DNA of 64,000 nt from Planobispora longispora (GCF_016863135.1 NZ_BOOH01000029.1:1-64000); one strand, 5' to 3'. Numbered from the stretch's first letter, positions 33,548 through 42,406 are shown. The notes: generated by a model from the sequence alone, not told the origin. A program made the numbers and translations.

Positions 33548-35395
33548 TCAGGCGGTGCCTTCCAGGTAGGCGAGGATGTCGCGGTCGCCGCGCTCGCGCA
33601 GGCGGGCCAGGACCTCCTCGCGGGTGGCGCCCTCGGGCAGGCCGATGCGGGTGCCGATCAGGCGCATGGCCTCCGCCTCGGAGGCCACCGGGGCGGTGTA
33701 GCCGATCAGGTGCAGGGCCCGGTTCATGCCGGGGATCCCGGACATCGCGGCGGGCAGGTACCGGGTGAGCAGCTCGCCGCCGTCGGAGACCGTCAGGAAG
33801 ACGTGGTCGCCCTCAGTGGCGTTGGAGGAGGCCAGGACCGGCCGGATGGAGCCCATGGTCGGCTGGTTGTGCCAGCTGATCACCACGTCGCCCGCGGGGG
33901 TGGAGGCGGTGAGCTGGCCGCCCGGGGCCATGCCGAGGTAGGCGGCGAAGCCGGTGGGCAGCGGGGAGCCGGAGCCGCGCAGGTGCTCGGCGTTGATGTC
34001 CACCCGGTGCCACCAGCGGCCGTCGCGGCTGCGGAAGCAGCGGCGGGTCGCCGAGACGTCCCGGCGCGGCTGGTAGTCGGCCGGCTCGGTCCCGGCCACC
34101 CGGATCCACCCGCGCTGGGTGCGCTCGAAGCCGGGCCCGCCCGCGTAGGCGCGCACCGAGCTCTCGCTCACGTCGTAGCGGCCGGTCAGGTTGGACACGA
34201 TCGTGTTGACCGACGCCTCGCCGCCGGCCCGCTCGATCTCGCGGACGATCATCTCGCGGATGCCGAGGTACTGCTCGCCGCCCCAGCGGGTCAGGCCGTA
34301 CTTGTTGCGGTCCAGGCGCAGGAACCGGTCGTCGGCGGTGAGCTGGTTGCGGATCCCCACCAGGCTGTAGTCCTCGCCGATGCGCTCCTGGATCTCCTCG
34401 GGGGTCAGCGCGTTCCCGGCCACCGCGAGCACGGCCTCCGCCTTGTCGTTGACGCTGCGCGGCCACGGCACCACGTGGTCCTCCAGCACCCGCAGCTGCG
34501 GTACGGAGATCAGCCAGCGTTCGGCCACGTCCTCGCGGATGCCCAGCTGGCTGACCAGCGTGACGGCCTCGGCCAGGGGGCGCGGCCCGTCGGCGAACAG
34601 CTGCCGCGTCTTCTCCCGGAGCTCGTCGGCGCCGCCCGCGACCAGCCACCCGTCCACCTGCTCGTACCCGGTCAGCAGGGTGCGCACGAACCGCCAGGAC
34701 GGGATGCCCAGCGTGGCCAGGTCGGTGCGGTGCCAGGGCACCGCGGCGGCCAGGTCGTCGGCGGGCACGGCGGAGCCGAGCCGGCCCCGCAGCCACGAGA
34801 CGTGCGCCACCAGCGGGGCCGCCTCCGGGGTCGACAGCCAGGTCTCGACGTGGTCGCGCAGGTCGCGCTCGATCTGCCGGATGCGCTCGCGCGTCACCGA
34901 GAACCGCTGGGCCAGGTCGTCCAGCGTCACCCGCTGGGAGGCGTAGAGCCGGTCTCTGGCGATGGCGCGCTGCCGGTCGTCCAGCGCGGAGAAGACCCCG
35001 TCGATCAGATCGGGCAGCGGCCGGTCCGGGCGGGCGGTGCGGCCCGGCGCGGCGCCGTCCTCGGGGACGGGGTCGAGCAGTCGCTGCAGCACGTCGGTGA
35101 AGAGCCGGTGCACCGCCTCGCGGCCGAGCGCCTCGGGCGTCTGCGCGCTCGCGGCCGGGTCGGCGAACCTGAGCAGGGGCAGGACGTCCCCGAGCGCCAG
35201 ATGACCCCAGCAGGTCATGGCGAGGTCGGCGAGCCGCCCGGCGACCTCGGAGGTCCCGATGGTGGAGCAGGCCCGCTCCAGCGGGATTGCCTGCCACCAC
35301 GCCTCAGGGAGACGGGCGTCGGTTGCGATCGGCGCTACCTGGCCGGGAGAGGTCCAGCGCAGGGGTGGCGCGATGTCGCTCAGGCTGAGGTTCAT
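33548..35395 (-). CDS. Sigma-region-4-like HTH protein (paralog of the 37637-39937 protein)
   Basis: The 615-residue protein has several parts. Residues 1-130 form a conserved N-terminal region (LSDIAPPLRW, LPEAWWQAIPLERA). A sigma-70 region 4-like HTH reads LDDLAQRFSVTRERIRQIER. A helical core includes GYEQVDGWLVAGGADELRE and VPQLRVL. Two winged-helix units of HARE-HTH type follow (ALTPEEIQERIG to DRNKYGLTRW). The C-terminal domain (TRRCFRSRDGRWWHRVD, PLPTGFAAYLG, HLIGYTAP, LRERGDRD) is shared with the paralog at 37637-39937. It is the last gene of a three-gene cluster, 49 bases after the helicase. No promoter factor or nuclease motif is seen. The role is unknown; DNA binding is likely. Confidence 0.85.
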   Translation of the reverse strand: MNLSLSDIAPPLRWTSPGQVAPIATDARLPEAWWQAIPLERACSTIGTSEVAGRLADLAMTCWGHLALGDVLPLLRFADPAASAQTPEALGREAVHRLFTDVLQRLLDPVPEDGAAPGRTARPDRPLPDLIDGVFSALDDRQRAIARDRLYASQRVTLDDLAQRFSVTRERIRQIERDLRDHVETWLSTPEAAPLVAHVSWLRGRLGSAVPADDLAAAVPWHRTDLATLGIPSWRFVRTLLTGYEQVDGWLVAGGADELREKTRQLFADGPRPLAEAVTLVSQLGIREDVAERWLISVPQLRVLEDHVVPWPRSVNDKAEAVLAVAGNALTPEEIQERIGEDYSLVGIRNQLTADDRFLRLDRNKYGLTRWGGEQYLGIREMIVREIERAGGEASVNTIVSNLTGRYDVSESSVRAYAGGPGFERTQRGWIRVAGTEPADYQPRRDVSATRRCFRSRDGRWWHRVDINAEHLRGSGSPLPTGFAAYLGMAPGGQLTASTPAGDVVISWHNQPTMGSIRPVLASSNATEGDHVFLTVSDGGELLTRYLPAAMSGIPGMNRALHLIGYTAPVASEAEAMRLIGTRIGLPEGATREEVLARLRERGDRDILAYLEGTA

Positions 35396-35444
35396 TGAGG
35401 TCCAACCGGCAAAGGGGAATGTATCCGCAGTTCAGACTATGTGG

Positions 35445-37634
35445 TCAGGTGGGGAGAAAAGGGCTGGCGCGACCGGAATAGGACACGTAGAGCAGTTCGT
35501 GGGCTCGCGTGCACGCAACGTAGAGCAGACCGCGCTCGCGCTGGAGGTCGTGCGCCCGGGCCGCGGGGTCTTCCCCGGCCGGGGTGAGGGACTCCGGAGC
35601 GGGCACGATCCCGTCGGTGACGCCGATCACGGCGACCCGCCGGAACTCCAGACCTTTCATACCGTGCAGCGTGGTCGCCCGCACCCCCGAATTCCGCAGG
35701 GCGGCCCTCGCTTCCCGGACGAGGTCCGCGGTCCTGGCGGCCACGCCGATCTCCCCCGGGCGGACGCCGTCCTCCAACCACTGCGAGATGTGCGTGACCA
35801 GACCGTTCAGCTCGTCCTCCGGTGAATCGTAGGCACGGACCATCGGGCGCGGGCCGTGCCGCGTGGCGCGGAAACCGTACAACTCCTGAACCCCGGCCAC
35901 CAGCCCGTCGGCCGGTCCGCCCCCGCGCAGCCGTACCCCCCAGGAGAGGATCTCCTGCGGGAGCCGGTAGGACACCTGGAGCCGCCGCTGGCTCGCGTCG
36001 ATGCCCACCGAGCCGAGCGCCACCCGGGTGTCGAAGATCCGCTGGTGCGGGTCGCCCACGATGAACAGGTCGTCCGGCGCGTACGGCGCCGCCGCGCGCA
36101 GCAGCCGCCACTGCGTGGGGTGCAGGTCCTGCGCCTCGTCCACCACGATGTGCCGGTACGGCTCCCGCCGCGGTTCGGTCTCCTCCAGCAGGTCCCCGGT
36201 GAACTGGCCGAGCAGGGTCGCCGCCTCGGCGGCCAGCTGGAGCAGGGTCCGCTTGCCCCGTTCGGCCAGGCGCCCGATGACGTGCCCCACGGACCGCCAG
36301 ACGTCGGCGCGCTGATCGGCGGAGAGTTCGACGGCGCGGCCGGGACGGGGGGCGGCCAGGTACTCCTCCAGGGTCTGGAGGTTCTGCGCCAGGATCACCT
36401 GCTCCCACTCGCGGAGCAGGAAGGCCGGGCCGTGGCCGCTCTCCGCCTCCTGCCAGAGCGCGGTCAGCTCGGCGGCGCCGACGAGCACGGGCGGGCGCCC
36501 CTCGGCCTCGGAGACGATGCGGTGGGCGAGCCGGTCCACGTTGCCGACCTCGATCCGCTTGCGCACGACCTCGTCCTCGATCAGCAGGTCGAGCTTGGCG
36601 GAGAGGTCGGAGATCAGCCCCTGGGAGAAGGTGACGAGCAGGACCGGGCCCGCGCCGCCCCGGGCCAGGTGGGCCGCGCGGTGCAGAGCGATGAGGGTCT
36701 TGCCGGTGCCGGCCCCGCCGGTGACCAGGACCGGCCGGTCGTAGGGCCCCCCGCGGGCCAGGCGGTGCTGCGGCGGGTGCAGGAACACGCACCAGCCGGG
36801 CGAGTCCAGGACGTGGTTGAGCTCGCGCGCGCCGCCGACGAAGACGGCGCGGTCCGGGCTGCGCAGGAGCGCGGCGGCCAGGTCGTCGGGGTCCACCACG
36901 GGCTCGGCCGGTCCCGCGGACGGCATGGACGTGATAGACGCCGCGGACGCCGCGGACGTGACAGACGCCGCAGGCGTCGCGAGCCCCGCGGACAGGGCGG
37001 ACCTGACGGGCTCCGATCCCGCGGGCGGGACGGAACCGACGGGCTCGGCCGCGCGGCAGAGATCCAGCTCCCGCCAGGCGCCGGCCACCGACTCCCCCCG
37101 GGCCAGCGCGGCCAGCGGCACGTACTGCGTCGGGGGCAGCAGCGGCTCCAGCGCCTCCAGGGTCAGCTCATCGGTGATCTGCCTCAGCAGGGGGAGGAAA
37201 CGGTGATCGATGCCCAGCGCGGCCAGGTCGGTGTCGCAGAAATCGGCGAACAGGCGGGTCGTGCAGGTTCCCGCCGCCCTGCGGAGCGCCGGTTCCACGC
37301 GCCCCAGCGCCGCGGCGTCCCATACCTCGACCACTCCCAGCACGCTGTTGACCCCGAACCGGTAACGCTGGGCGTAGGACCAGGCGTCGGCGTCCGGAAG
37401 GACGGTCAGCAGCCAGTAGACGTCCCGCTGCCTGACCACGACGCCGCGGTACCGGTCGGCCAGGCGCAGCGTGGCGATCCGGTCGTCCCTGGCGCCCCTG
37501 ACCCGCTCCGGATGCGGGGCGCCCGACACGTTCTGCAGGAACCGGCGCACCGAGGTCACCGCGTCCCGGCGCACCTGCGGAGCCAGGGCGCTGAGCTCGG
37601 CGGGGAACTCGGGGGAGAGGGCGAGTCGGGGCAT
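35445..37634 (-). CDS. UvrD/Rep-type helicase with RelE-like N-terminal domain
   Basis: Residues 1-115 resemble RelE/ParE-type toxins: RRFLQNVSGAPHPERVRGAR, IATLRLADRYRGVVVRQRDV, YWLLTVLPDADAWSYAQR. A Pro/Ala/Ser-rich linker (about 190-245) leads to a superfamily 1 helicase. It has Walker A GGAGTGKTLIAL (Lys312), Walker B VDEAQDLHPTQW (Glu500), motif III FIVGDPHQRIF, SYRLPQEIL, LHGMKGLEFRRVAV and LLYVACTRAHELL. Length is 729 residues. ATG 37634 lies two bases after the stop of the upstream gene, so translation is coupled. Such RelE-UvrD fusions are known in sequence databases, but I recall no described function. It is flanked on both sides by paralogous HTH proteins. Confidence 0.88.
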   Translation of the reverse strand: MPRLALSPEFPAELSALAPQVRRDAVTSVRRFLQNVSGAPHPERVRGARDDRIATLRLADRYRGVVVRQRDVYWLLTVLPDADAWSYAQRYRFGVNSVLGVVEVWDAAALGRVEPALRRAAGTCTTRLFADFCDTDLAALGIDHRFLPLLRQITDELTLEALEPLLPPTQYVPLAALARGESVAGAWRELDLCRAAEPVGSVPPAGSEPVRSALSAGLATPAASVTSAASAASITSMPSAGPAEPVVDPDDLAAALLRSPDRAVFVGGARELNHVLDSPGWCVFLHPPQHRLARGGPYDRPVLVTGGAGTGKTLIALHRAAHLARGGAGPVLLVTFSQGLISDLSAKLDLLIEDEVVRKRIEVGNVDRLAHRIVSEAEGRPPVLVGAAELTALWQEAESGHGPAFLLREWEQVILAQNLQTLEEYLAAPRPGRAVELSADQRADVWRSVGHVIGRLAERGKRTLLQLAAEAATLLGQFTGDLLEETEPRREPYRHIVVDEAQDLHPTQWRLLRAAAPYAPDDLFIVGDPHQRIFDTRVALGSVGIDASQRRLQVSYRLPQEILSWGVRLRGGGPADGLVAGVQELYGFRATRHGPRPMVRAYDSPEDELNGLVTHISQWLEDGVRPGEIGVAARTADLVREARAALRNSGVRATTLHGMKGLEFRRVAVIGVTDGIVPAPESLTPAGEDPAARAHDLQRERGLLYVACTRAHELLYVSYSGRASPFLPT

Positions 37635-37636
37635 CG

Positions 37637-39937
37637 CTACGCCAGCAGGGAGTGCAGGTCGCGGTCCCCACGTTCGCGCAGACGGGTGAGGAGGTCGGGC
37701 AGGCTCACCGGCCCGGCCATCCCGACCCGGGTGGCGATCACCCGCGCGGCGTGCTCGGCGTTCTCGTACGGAGCGGTGTAGCCCACCAGGCGCAGCGCCC
37801 GCATGACCGGCTCCACCCCCGGCCCGGCCGCGGGCAGGTGCCTGGCGCGCAGGACCCCTCCCTCGGACAACGTCAGGAACAGGTGGCTCCCCTCCTTGGC
37901 GCCGGCGTCCCGCAGGAGCGGTCCGAGCGACTCCAGGACCGGCCGGTCCTGCCAGTTCAGGGTCAGCTCGCCCGCCGCGCTGCTGACCGTGCGGCTGTCG
38001 CCGGGGCCTATGCCCAGATATGCCGCGAACCCACCGGGCAGCGGGCACTCGGACCCCTCGATGTGCTCGGCGGTCACGTCGATCCTCAGCCACCACCGGC
38101 CGTCGGGCTGCCGGAAGCAGCGCCGGGTGAGCGCCACGTCCTTGAGCGGGCGGAGCGGCGACTTGAACGGATCCGCTCCTGCTCCCGCGTCGCCGGCCGG
38201 GTTCTCCGGCACGAACGGCCGGGCCGGCGCCGCCTCCGGCGGGACGGGAGGAGCGTCGTCGGCGTCCTGGCCGTTCTCCGGCGGAGCGGGAGGCACGCCG
38301 TTGGCGCCCCGGCCGTTCTCCGGCGGGACGGGGGGAGCGCCGTTGGGACCCCGGCCGTTCTCCGGCGGGGCGGAGGGGACGCCGTTGAACCACGGGCCGG
38401 TCTCGGGCGAGGCGGGGCGCGCACCGGCGGCGGGCTGGGCCGCCGGGCCGTTCGCGCCGAGGATGCGGAGCTGCGGGACGTTCTCCAGCCACTCCTTGGC
38501 GACATCGGGGTGGATGCCGAGGGAGGAGACCAGTTCGAGGGCCCTGCTCACGGTCGTGGGGCGCTCGGCCCCGCTGATCAGGTCGCGGGTACGGTGCCGC
38601 AGCTCGACGATGTCGCCGTCCACCAGCCAGCCGTCGACCAGGTAGTGGTCGGACAGGGTCCCCAGCACGAACTGCCAGGCGGGGATGTTGAGGGAGGAGA
38701 GCTCCCGCGTGTGCCAGTCGGCCGCCTCGATCAGCCGCTTCTTGGGGGCGGCCTTGCCGAGGTCCGTCCGGAGCCGGGCCAGGTGCTCCCGGTACGGCGC
38801 CGCCTCGGCGGAGGCGAGCCAGTCGTCCAGCCGCCCGCGCAGCCCGGTCTCGGCGTCCCCGACGACCTCGGGCTGGACCGCGAAGAGCTTGGCCAGCGCC
38901 TCCACGGCCGCCGGCTCTTCGCCGAACACCCGATTCTGCGCGACGGCCCAGCTCAGGTCGTCCAGGTCGGCGAAGACCGCGTCGATCAGGGCGTGGAGGT
39001 CCTGCGGCTCCCGCCGTGCCTCCGCGCCGGCCTCGTCGTCTGCGGCCTCGGCTCCGTCGTCTGCGGCCTCCGCGCCGGCTCCGTCGTCTGCGGCCTTAGC
39101 GTCCGCCGCCTCGGCGTCCGTGGCTTCTGCTTCGGCGGCCTGGACATCTTCGACATCTTCGGCGTCTGCGTCTTCGACATCTTCGACATCTTCGACGTCT
39201 GAGGCGTCTGCGGTTTCGGCGGCCTCGGCGTCTGCGGCCTCGGCAGTCTCCGGCCCGGCCGGGATGTCCTCGACCCGCAGTCCGGCCGTGGCGCTCTCCG
39301 CCCCGGCCGCGACCGGGGCGTCGTCCGACTCGTCCGCCGGCGAACTCTCATCCGCCGGCGAACTCTCGTCCACCGAGCTCTCATCCGCTGCGGCGACCGG
39401 CTGCGCCTCCTGCTCGGACTCCGCCTCCCGTCCGGCTTCCGCTCGCTCCGCGGATTCGGCGGCGGGGAGGGAGGTCCCGGCCCCGGCGGGCACTCCGCTC
39501 GCACCGGGGGCGACGGCGGACGCGGGGGCCATGCGGGTGAAGACGGCCGTGAAGAGGGTGTCGAGCAGCAGCCGCGCGTTGATGAAGGGCTGGTCGCGGA
39601 GGTCGTGGCCGGTGAGCGCGAGGAGCGCGGGCCAGGACCCTCCGACCCGGTCCAGGGCGATGGCGGTGCAGGGCTCGTCGAGCTCCGCGGCCTCGTCGGG
39701 GTCGAGGACGTGCAGGGCGGGCAGGACGTCGCCCACGGCCGCGGCGGGCCAGCGCGTCAGGGCGATCTCCGCGACGATCGCGGCCAGCCGCTCGGGCCCG
39801 AGCACGGCGAGCACGCGGGAGAGCGGCAGAGCGCGCCACCAGGCGTCCGGCAGGCCGGGCTGGTCGCGCAGGACCGGAATCGTCGCCGCGTCGCTCCAGC
39901 GTAGCGGTGGCACGAGGTCACTCAGACAGAAGTTCAT
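37637..39937 (-). CDS. Paralog of the 33548-35395 HTH protein with acidic and Pro-rich inserts
   Basis: The N-terminus (FCLSDLVPPLRW, LPDAWWRALPLSRV), the core (YLVDGWLVDGDIVELRHRT, VPQLRIL) and the C-terminal domain (TRRCFRQPDGRWWLRIDVTAEH, PLPGGFAAYLGIGPG, LRERGDRDL) match the protein at 33548-35395. The sigma-4-like HTH is degenerate (VEALAKLFAVQPEVVGDAE), and the two winged helices are replaced by a Pro-rich repeat of 14 residues. A long Asp/Glu/Ala-rich stretch separates the N-terminal region from the core. ATG 39937 is chosen because AAGGAA precedes it. It is the first gene of the cluster and translationally coupled to the helicase. It may act as partner or decoy of the other HTH protein; this is speculation. 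Confidence 0.85.
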   Translation of the reverse strand: MNFCLSDLVPPLRWSDAATIPVLRDQPGLPDAWWRALPLSRVLAVLGPERLAAIVAEIALTRWPAAAVGDVLPALHVLDPDEAAELDEPCTAIALDRVGGSWPALLALTGHDLRDQPFINARLLLDTLFTAVFTRMAPASAVAPGASGVPAGAGTSLPAAESAERAEAGREAESEQEAQPVAAADESSVDESSPADESSPADESDDAPVAAGAESATAGLRVEDIPAGPETAEAADAEAAETADASDVEDVEDVEDADAEDVEDVQAAEAEATDAEAADAKAADDGAGAEAADDGAEAADDEAGAEARREPQDLHALIDAVFADLDDLSWAVAQNRVFGEEPAAVEALAKLFAVQPEVVGDAETGLRGRLDDWLASAEAAPYREHLARLRTDLGKAAPKKRLIEAADWHTRELSSLNIPAWQFVLGTLSDHYLVDGWLVDGDIVELRHRTRDLISGAERPTTVSRALELVSSLGIHPDVAKEWLENVPQLRILGANGPAAQPAAGARPASPETGPWFNGVPSAPPENGRGPNGAPPVPPENGRGANGVPPAPPENGQDADDAPPVPPEAAPARPFVPENPAGDAGAGADPFKSPLRPLKDVALTRRCFRQPDGRWWLRIDVTAEHIEGSECPLPGGFAAYLGIGPGDSRTVSSAAGELTLNWQDRPVLESLGPLLRDAGAKEGSHLFLTLSEGGVLRARHLPAAGPGVEPVMRALRLVGYTAPYENAEHAARVIATRVGMAGPVSLPDLLTRLRERGDRDLHSLLA
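38271..38396. repeat. 42-bp tandem repeat coding PPENGR-type units
   Basis: About three copies with a 42-bp period encode PPENGRGxNGxPPx (14 residues per unit). The array lies in the paralog at 37637-39937 where the other paralog has two winged helices. It keeps the frame. Confidence 0.85.
39044..39245. repeat. Low-complexity acidic coding repeat
   Basis: Short imperfect repeats such as cttcgacat and gcggcctcgg on the plus strand encode EDVEDVEDADAEDV and AADDGAEAADD-like runs in the same paralog. The product is a highly negative, probably disordered segment of about 70 residues. Confidence 0.8.
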
Positions 39938-40005
39938 CCGTTCCTTCACCAGCCCCTCAAGCCGCCCAATCCACTCCTCATCGCTGGAGAGCGAGATTCA
40001 TAGAA

Positions 40006-40019
40006 CAGACCATAGTCTG
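40006..40019. promoter_or_regulatory. CAGAC-N4-GTCTG dyad upstream of the helicase cluster
   Basis: A perfect 5-4-5 dyad sits about 70 bases upstream of ATG 39937. The octamer ATAGTCTG inside it recurs, inverted as cagactat, at 35433-35440, between the helicase stop and the start of the last gene. A shared regulator is possible. Confidence 0.4.
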
Positions 40020-40046
40020 GCAAATCACCCCAGCGCACGGATCTGG

Positions 40047-40799
40047 TCAGCGACGTACCGCGGCGAAGCGTAGCCGGACGTAGTCGGCCATCCAGCCGGT
40101 CTCCCGCCGCAGAGCGGGTGCTGCCAGCTCATTCACCCGGCGCAGCAGCGGTTCGACGACGTCCGCGGGCACCCCGTGGAGCAGCGATCCGGCGAACATC
40201 CGTACCCAGTCCGCCGCCCCGTTGGGGCATTCGTCAAGTGGCGTGGGGCGGTCGAAGTATTCCAGAATGCGGACGGCGAACCCGCCCTTCTCCAGCCGGG
40301 AGGCGTACTCGGCCGGGCTCGGGAAGTACCACGGCAGATCGGGGTCGGGCAGCCGGTACTCCCGCCACGCGGTGGACACCGCGGCCGTCAGCGCGGCGCA
40401 GTTGCCCGCGCCGCCCATCTCGGCCACGAACCGGCCGCCCGGGGCCAGGGCCTCGCGGACGCTGGCGATCACCGCGTCCGGGTGGCGGCTCATCCAGTGC
40501 AGGGCCGCGTTGGAGAAGACCGCGTCGTACGGCTGCGCGAGCACGAAATCGTGTCCGTCGCCGACGATGAAGTCCAGGCCGGGATACTGCGCCAGGGCTT
40601 TCTCGATCATCGCCTGGGAGCCGTCGATCCCGAGCACGTGGGCGCCCCTGGAGGCGATCTCGGCGGTCAGGACGCCGGTGCCGCAGCCGAGGTCCACGAT
40701 GCGCTCGCCGGGCTGCGGGTCGAGGAGGTCGACCAGGGGGGCTCCGTGGGCGGAGACGTATCCGAAGCCGGTGTCATGAGTGCGAGCGGTCCACCTCAT
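40047..40799 (-). CDS. Class I SAM-dependent methyltransferase (trans-aconitate type)
   Basis: The SAM site is IVDLGCGTGVLTAEIASRGAHV, followed by GIDGSQAMIEKA and the DAVFSNAALHWM motif typical of trans-aconitate methyltransferase and related proteins. ATG 40799 starts MRWTARTHDTG; the frame is open to a TTG at 40823. The methyl acceptor is a small acid or another compound and cannot be told. It is upstream-adjacent but divergent in function from the helicase cluster; both are on the minus strand with the dyad between them. Confidence 0.9.
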   Translation of the reverse strand: MRWTARTHDTGFGYVSAHGAPLVDLLDPQPGERIVDLGCGTGVLTAEIASRGAHVLGIDGSQAMIEKALAQYPGLDFIVGDGHDFVLAQPYDAVFSNAALHWMSRHPDAVIASVREALAPGGRFVAEMGGAGNCAALTAAVSTAWREYRLPDPDLPWYFPSPAEYASRLEKGGFAVRILEYFDRPTPLDECPNGAADWVRMFAGSLLHGVPADVVEPLLRRVNELAAPALRRETGWMADYVRLRFAAVRR

Positions 40800-40922
40800 C
40801 AAGCTCGGTGTGTCGTATCGCAAGACGATCAGCTCACATTCTGAGACAGTGCGGCTCCGTGCCAGTGCTCTCCCATCACTTTAGAGCCTTTAGCATGTCC
40901 CGACATATCAGTCTCACAGGCA

Positions 40923-42023
40923 TCACTGATGTCCGACCGCCCCGGCCCACTCGCGCCGCAGGTAAGCCTTGGCGGCGTCGGATTGCGGGACGGTCAGGAC
41001 CATCGGCTCGCCGTGCGCCGCGGGGAGCCGCCCGGCCAGCTCGGAGTCCAGCGTGCCGCGCATCCGCATGGCCTCCAGCCGGACCGGCCGGGCGAAGCCC
41101 TTCAGGAAGAGGTTCTGGCCCCGGTCGGACAGGAGGAACTCCTGCCAGAGCCGGGCCGCGGCCGGGTGCGGCGCGTCCTTGCTGACGGCCTGCACGTAGT
41201 AGGTCCCGAGGGCGGCGCCGCGCGGGATGACGACCTTCCAGCCCGGCCCGTCGCCGGGGCTCTCGGCGGCCCTCGCGGCGTTGCGGAAGTCCCAGTCGAG
41301 GACGGCGGTGGGCGGCTGCCCCGGCGCGGCGAGGTTCCCGGCCTCCTTCAGCCGCGCGAAGAACTCCACGCCCCGCCCGGCCTCGGCCCGGCCGCCCTCG
41401 ATCGAGGCGGCCATCACGCCGCCGAAGGCGGCCGCGTTCCGCCGCGGGTCGCCCGGCAGCCAGACGCTGTAGCCGGGCTTGAGCAGGTCGGCGTAGGAGG
41501 CCGGGGCCGCGACCCGGCGTGAGTCGTAGCCGATGGACATGTACCCGCCGTAGGCGGCGTACCAGCGCCCCCCGGTGTCCTTGAGGTCGTCGGGGATGTC
41601 CTGCCAGCCGTGCACCCGGTACGGCGCGAAGGCGTCGGCGTTGGCCACCGCCACCTCCAGGCTCAGGTCGAAGACGTCGGGCTTGAGCTGCGCGGCGGCC
41701 TCGATCTGGCGCGCGCTGCTCGCTCCCGGTTCGAGTTCGGTGACCTTGATCCCGTACTCGTCGGAGAAGGCGTCGATGATCTCGCCGTAGTTCACCCAGT
41801 CGCGCGCCAGCGCGATCACCGTGAGCGAGCCCTCCCGCCGGGCCGCCTCGACGAGGCCGTCCATGCTCGTGAAGCCCTCCCGCACGGAGGCGGCCTGGAG
41901 CTTCACCGGGGCGGCCGGCGCGCTCCGGGGCGCCGGGGTCTCGGCGGCCCCGCACCCGGCGAGCACGGCGGACAGGATCACGGCGGCGGCGATGCTGCGT
42001 ACAGTCACGTGCGGGATACTCAC
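40923..42023 (-). CDS. Extracellular solute-binding lipoprotein (ABC-type)
   Basis: The signal peptide ends in the lipobox SAVLAGCG, so Cys should be lipid-modified and the protein held outside the membrane. The mature part is a periplasmic-binding-protein fold: GSLTVIALARDWVNYGEIIDA, KPDVFDLSLEVAVANA, GGYMSIGYDSRRV, VVIPRGAALGTYYVQAVSKD and ARLWQEFLLSDRGQNLFLKG. It resembles iron or polyamine/thiamine-type binding proteins. No permease or ATPase gene is nearby, so its transport partners lie elsewhere. GTG or ATG starts are possible; the given one at 42023 reads MSIPHVTVRS. Confidence 0.9.
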   Translation of the reverse strand: MSIPHVTVRSIAAAVILSAVLAGCGAAETPAPRSAPAAPVKLQAASVREGFTSMDGLVEAARREGSLTVIALARDWVNYGEIIDAFSDEYGIKVTELEPGASSARQIEAAAQLKPDVFDLSLEVAVANADAFAPYRVHGWQDIPDDLKDTGGRWYAAYGGYMSIGYDSRRVAAPASYADLLKPGYSVWLPGDPRRNAAAFGGVMAASIEGGRAEAGRGVEFFARLKEAGNLAAPGQPPTAVLDWDFRNAARAAESPGDGPGWKVVIPRGAALGTYYVQAVSKDAPHPAAARLWQEFLLSDRGQNLFLKGFARPVRLEAMRMRGTLDSELAGRLPAAHGEPMVLTVPQSDAAKAYLRREWAGAVGHQ

Positions 42024-42072
42024 GGGGACGGGCGGAGCGGTCGAGGAGGCGCGAGCTTTCTTGGTGAACGGC

Positions 42073-42297
42073 TTACGCCCGCTCTGCGACCACCTTGGCC
42101 GCGGCGAGCGACTCCTCGGGGATCTCGACGAGGGCGCCGTCGCGCTTGCGCACCCCCAGCACGCCGTCCCGCCAGAACTCCAGCTCGCCGACGGCGTCGC
42201 GGAAACCCTCGGGGACCCGTCTCCGGGTTGTGACCCTTTTCCCCACGTCAGCAGGGGTTATGGTGATACTCAGCCGAGCTCCGAAGGCGGGAGGCAC
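42073..42297 (-). CDS. Stand-alone domain normally found at the start of GNAT proteins
   Basis: The 74-residue protein (ITPADVGKRVTTRRRVPEGF, LEFWRDGVLGVRKRDGALV) resembles the N-terminal domain of actinobacterial acetyltransferases that are encoded divergently from fdxA in other genomes, as I recall. Here the frame stops at 42073 and no GNAT domain follows. Either it is a separate small domain or the C-terminal part was lost. GTG 42297 has GGGAGGGGG eight bases upstream. It is divergent from fdxA. Confidence 0.6.
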   Translation of the reverse strand: MPPAFGARLSITITPADVGKRVTTRRRVPEGFRDAVGELEFWRDGVLGVRKRDGALVEIPEESLAAAKVVAERA

Positions 42298-42406
42298 CGC
42301 AGAGGACCCCCTCCCGTTTCAGAGAAGTGGCGGGCACGGCAATACTAGGGCGTAGCAACCCGCGGTCGAAGTCGTGCCTAGGTGCGTAAAGAAGAAGGAG
42401 CCCGAG

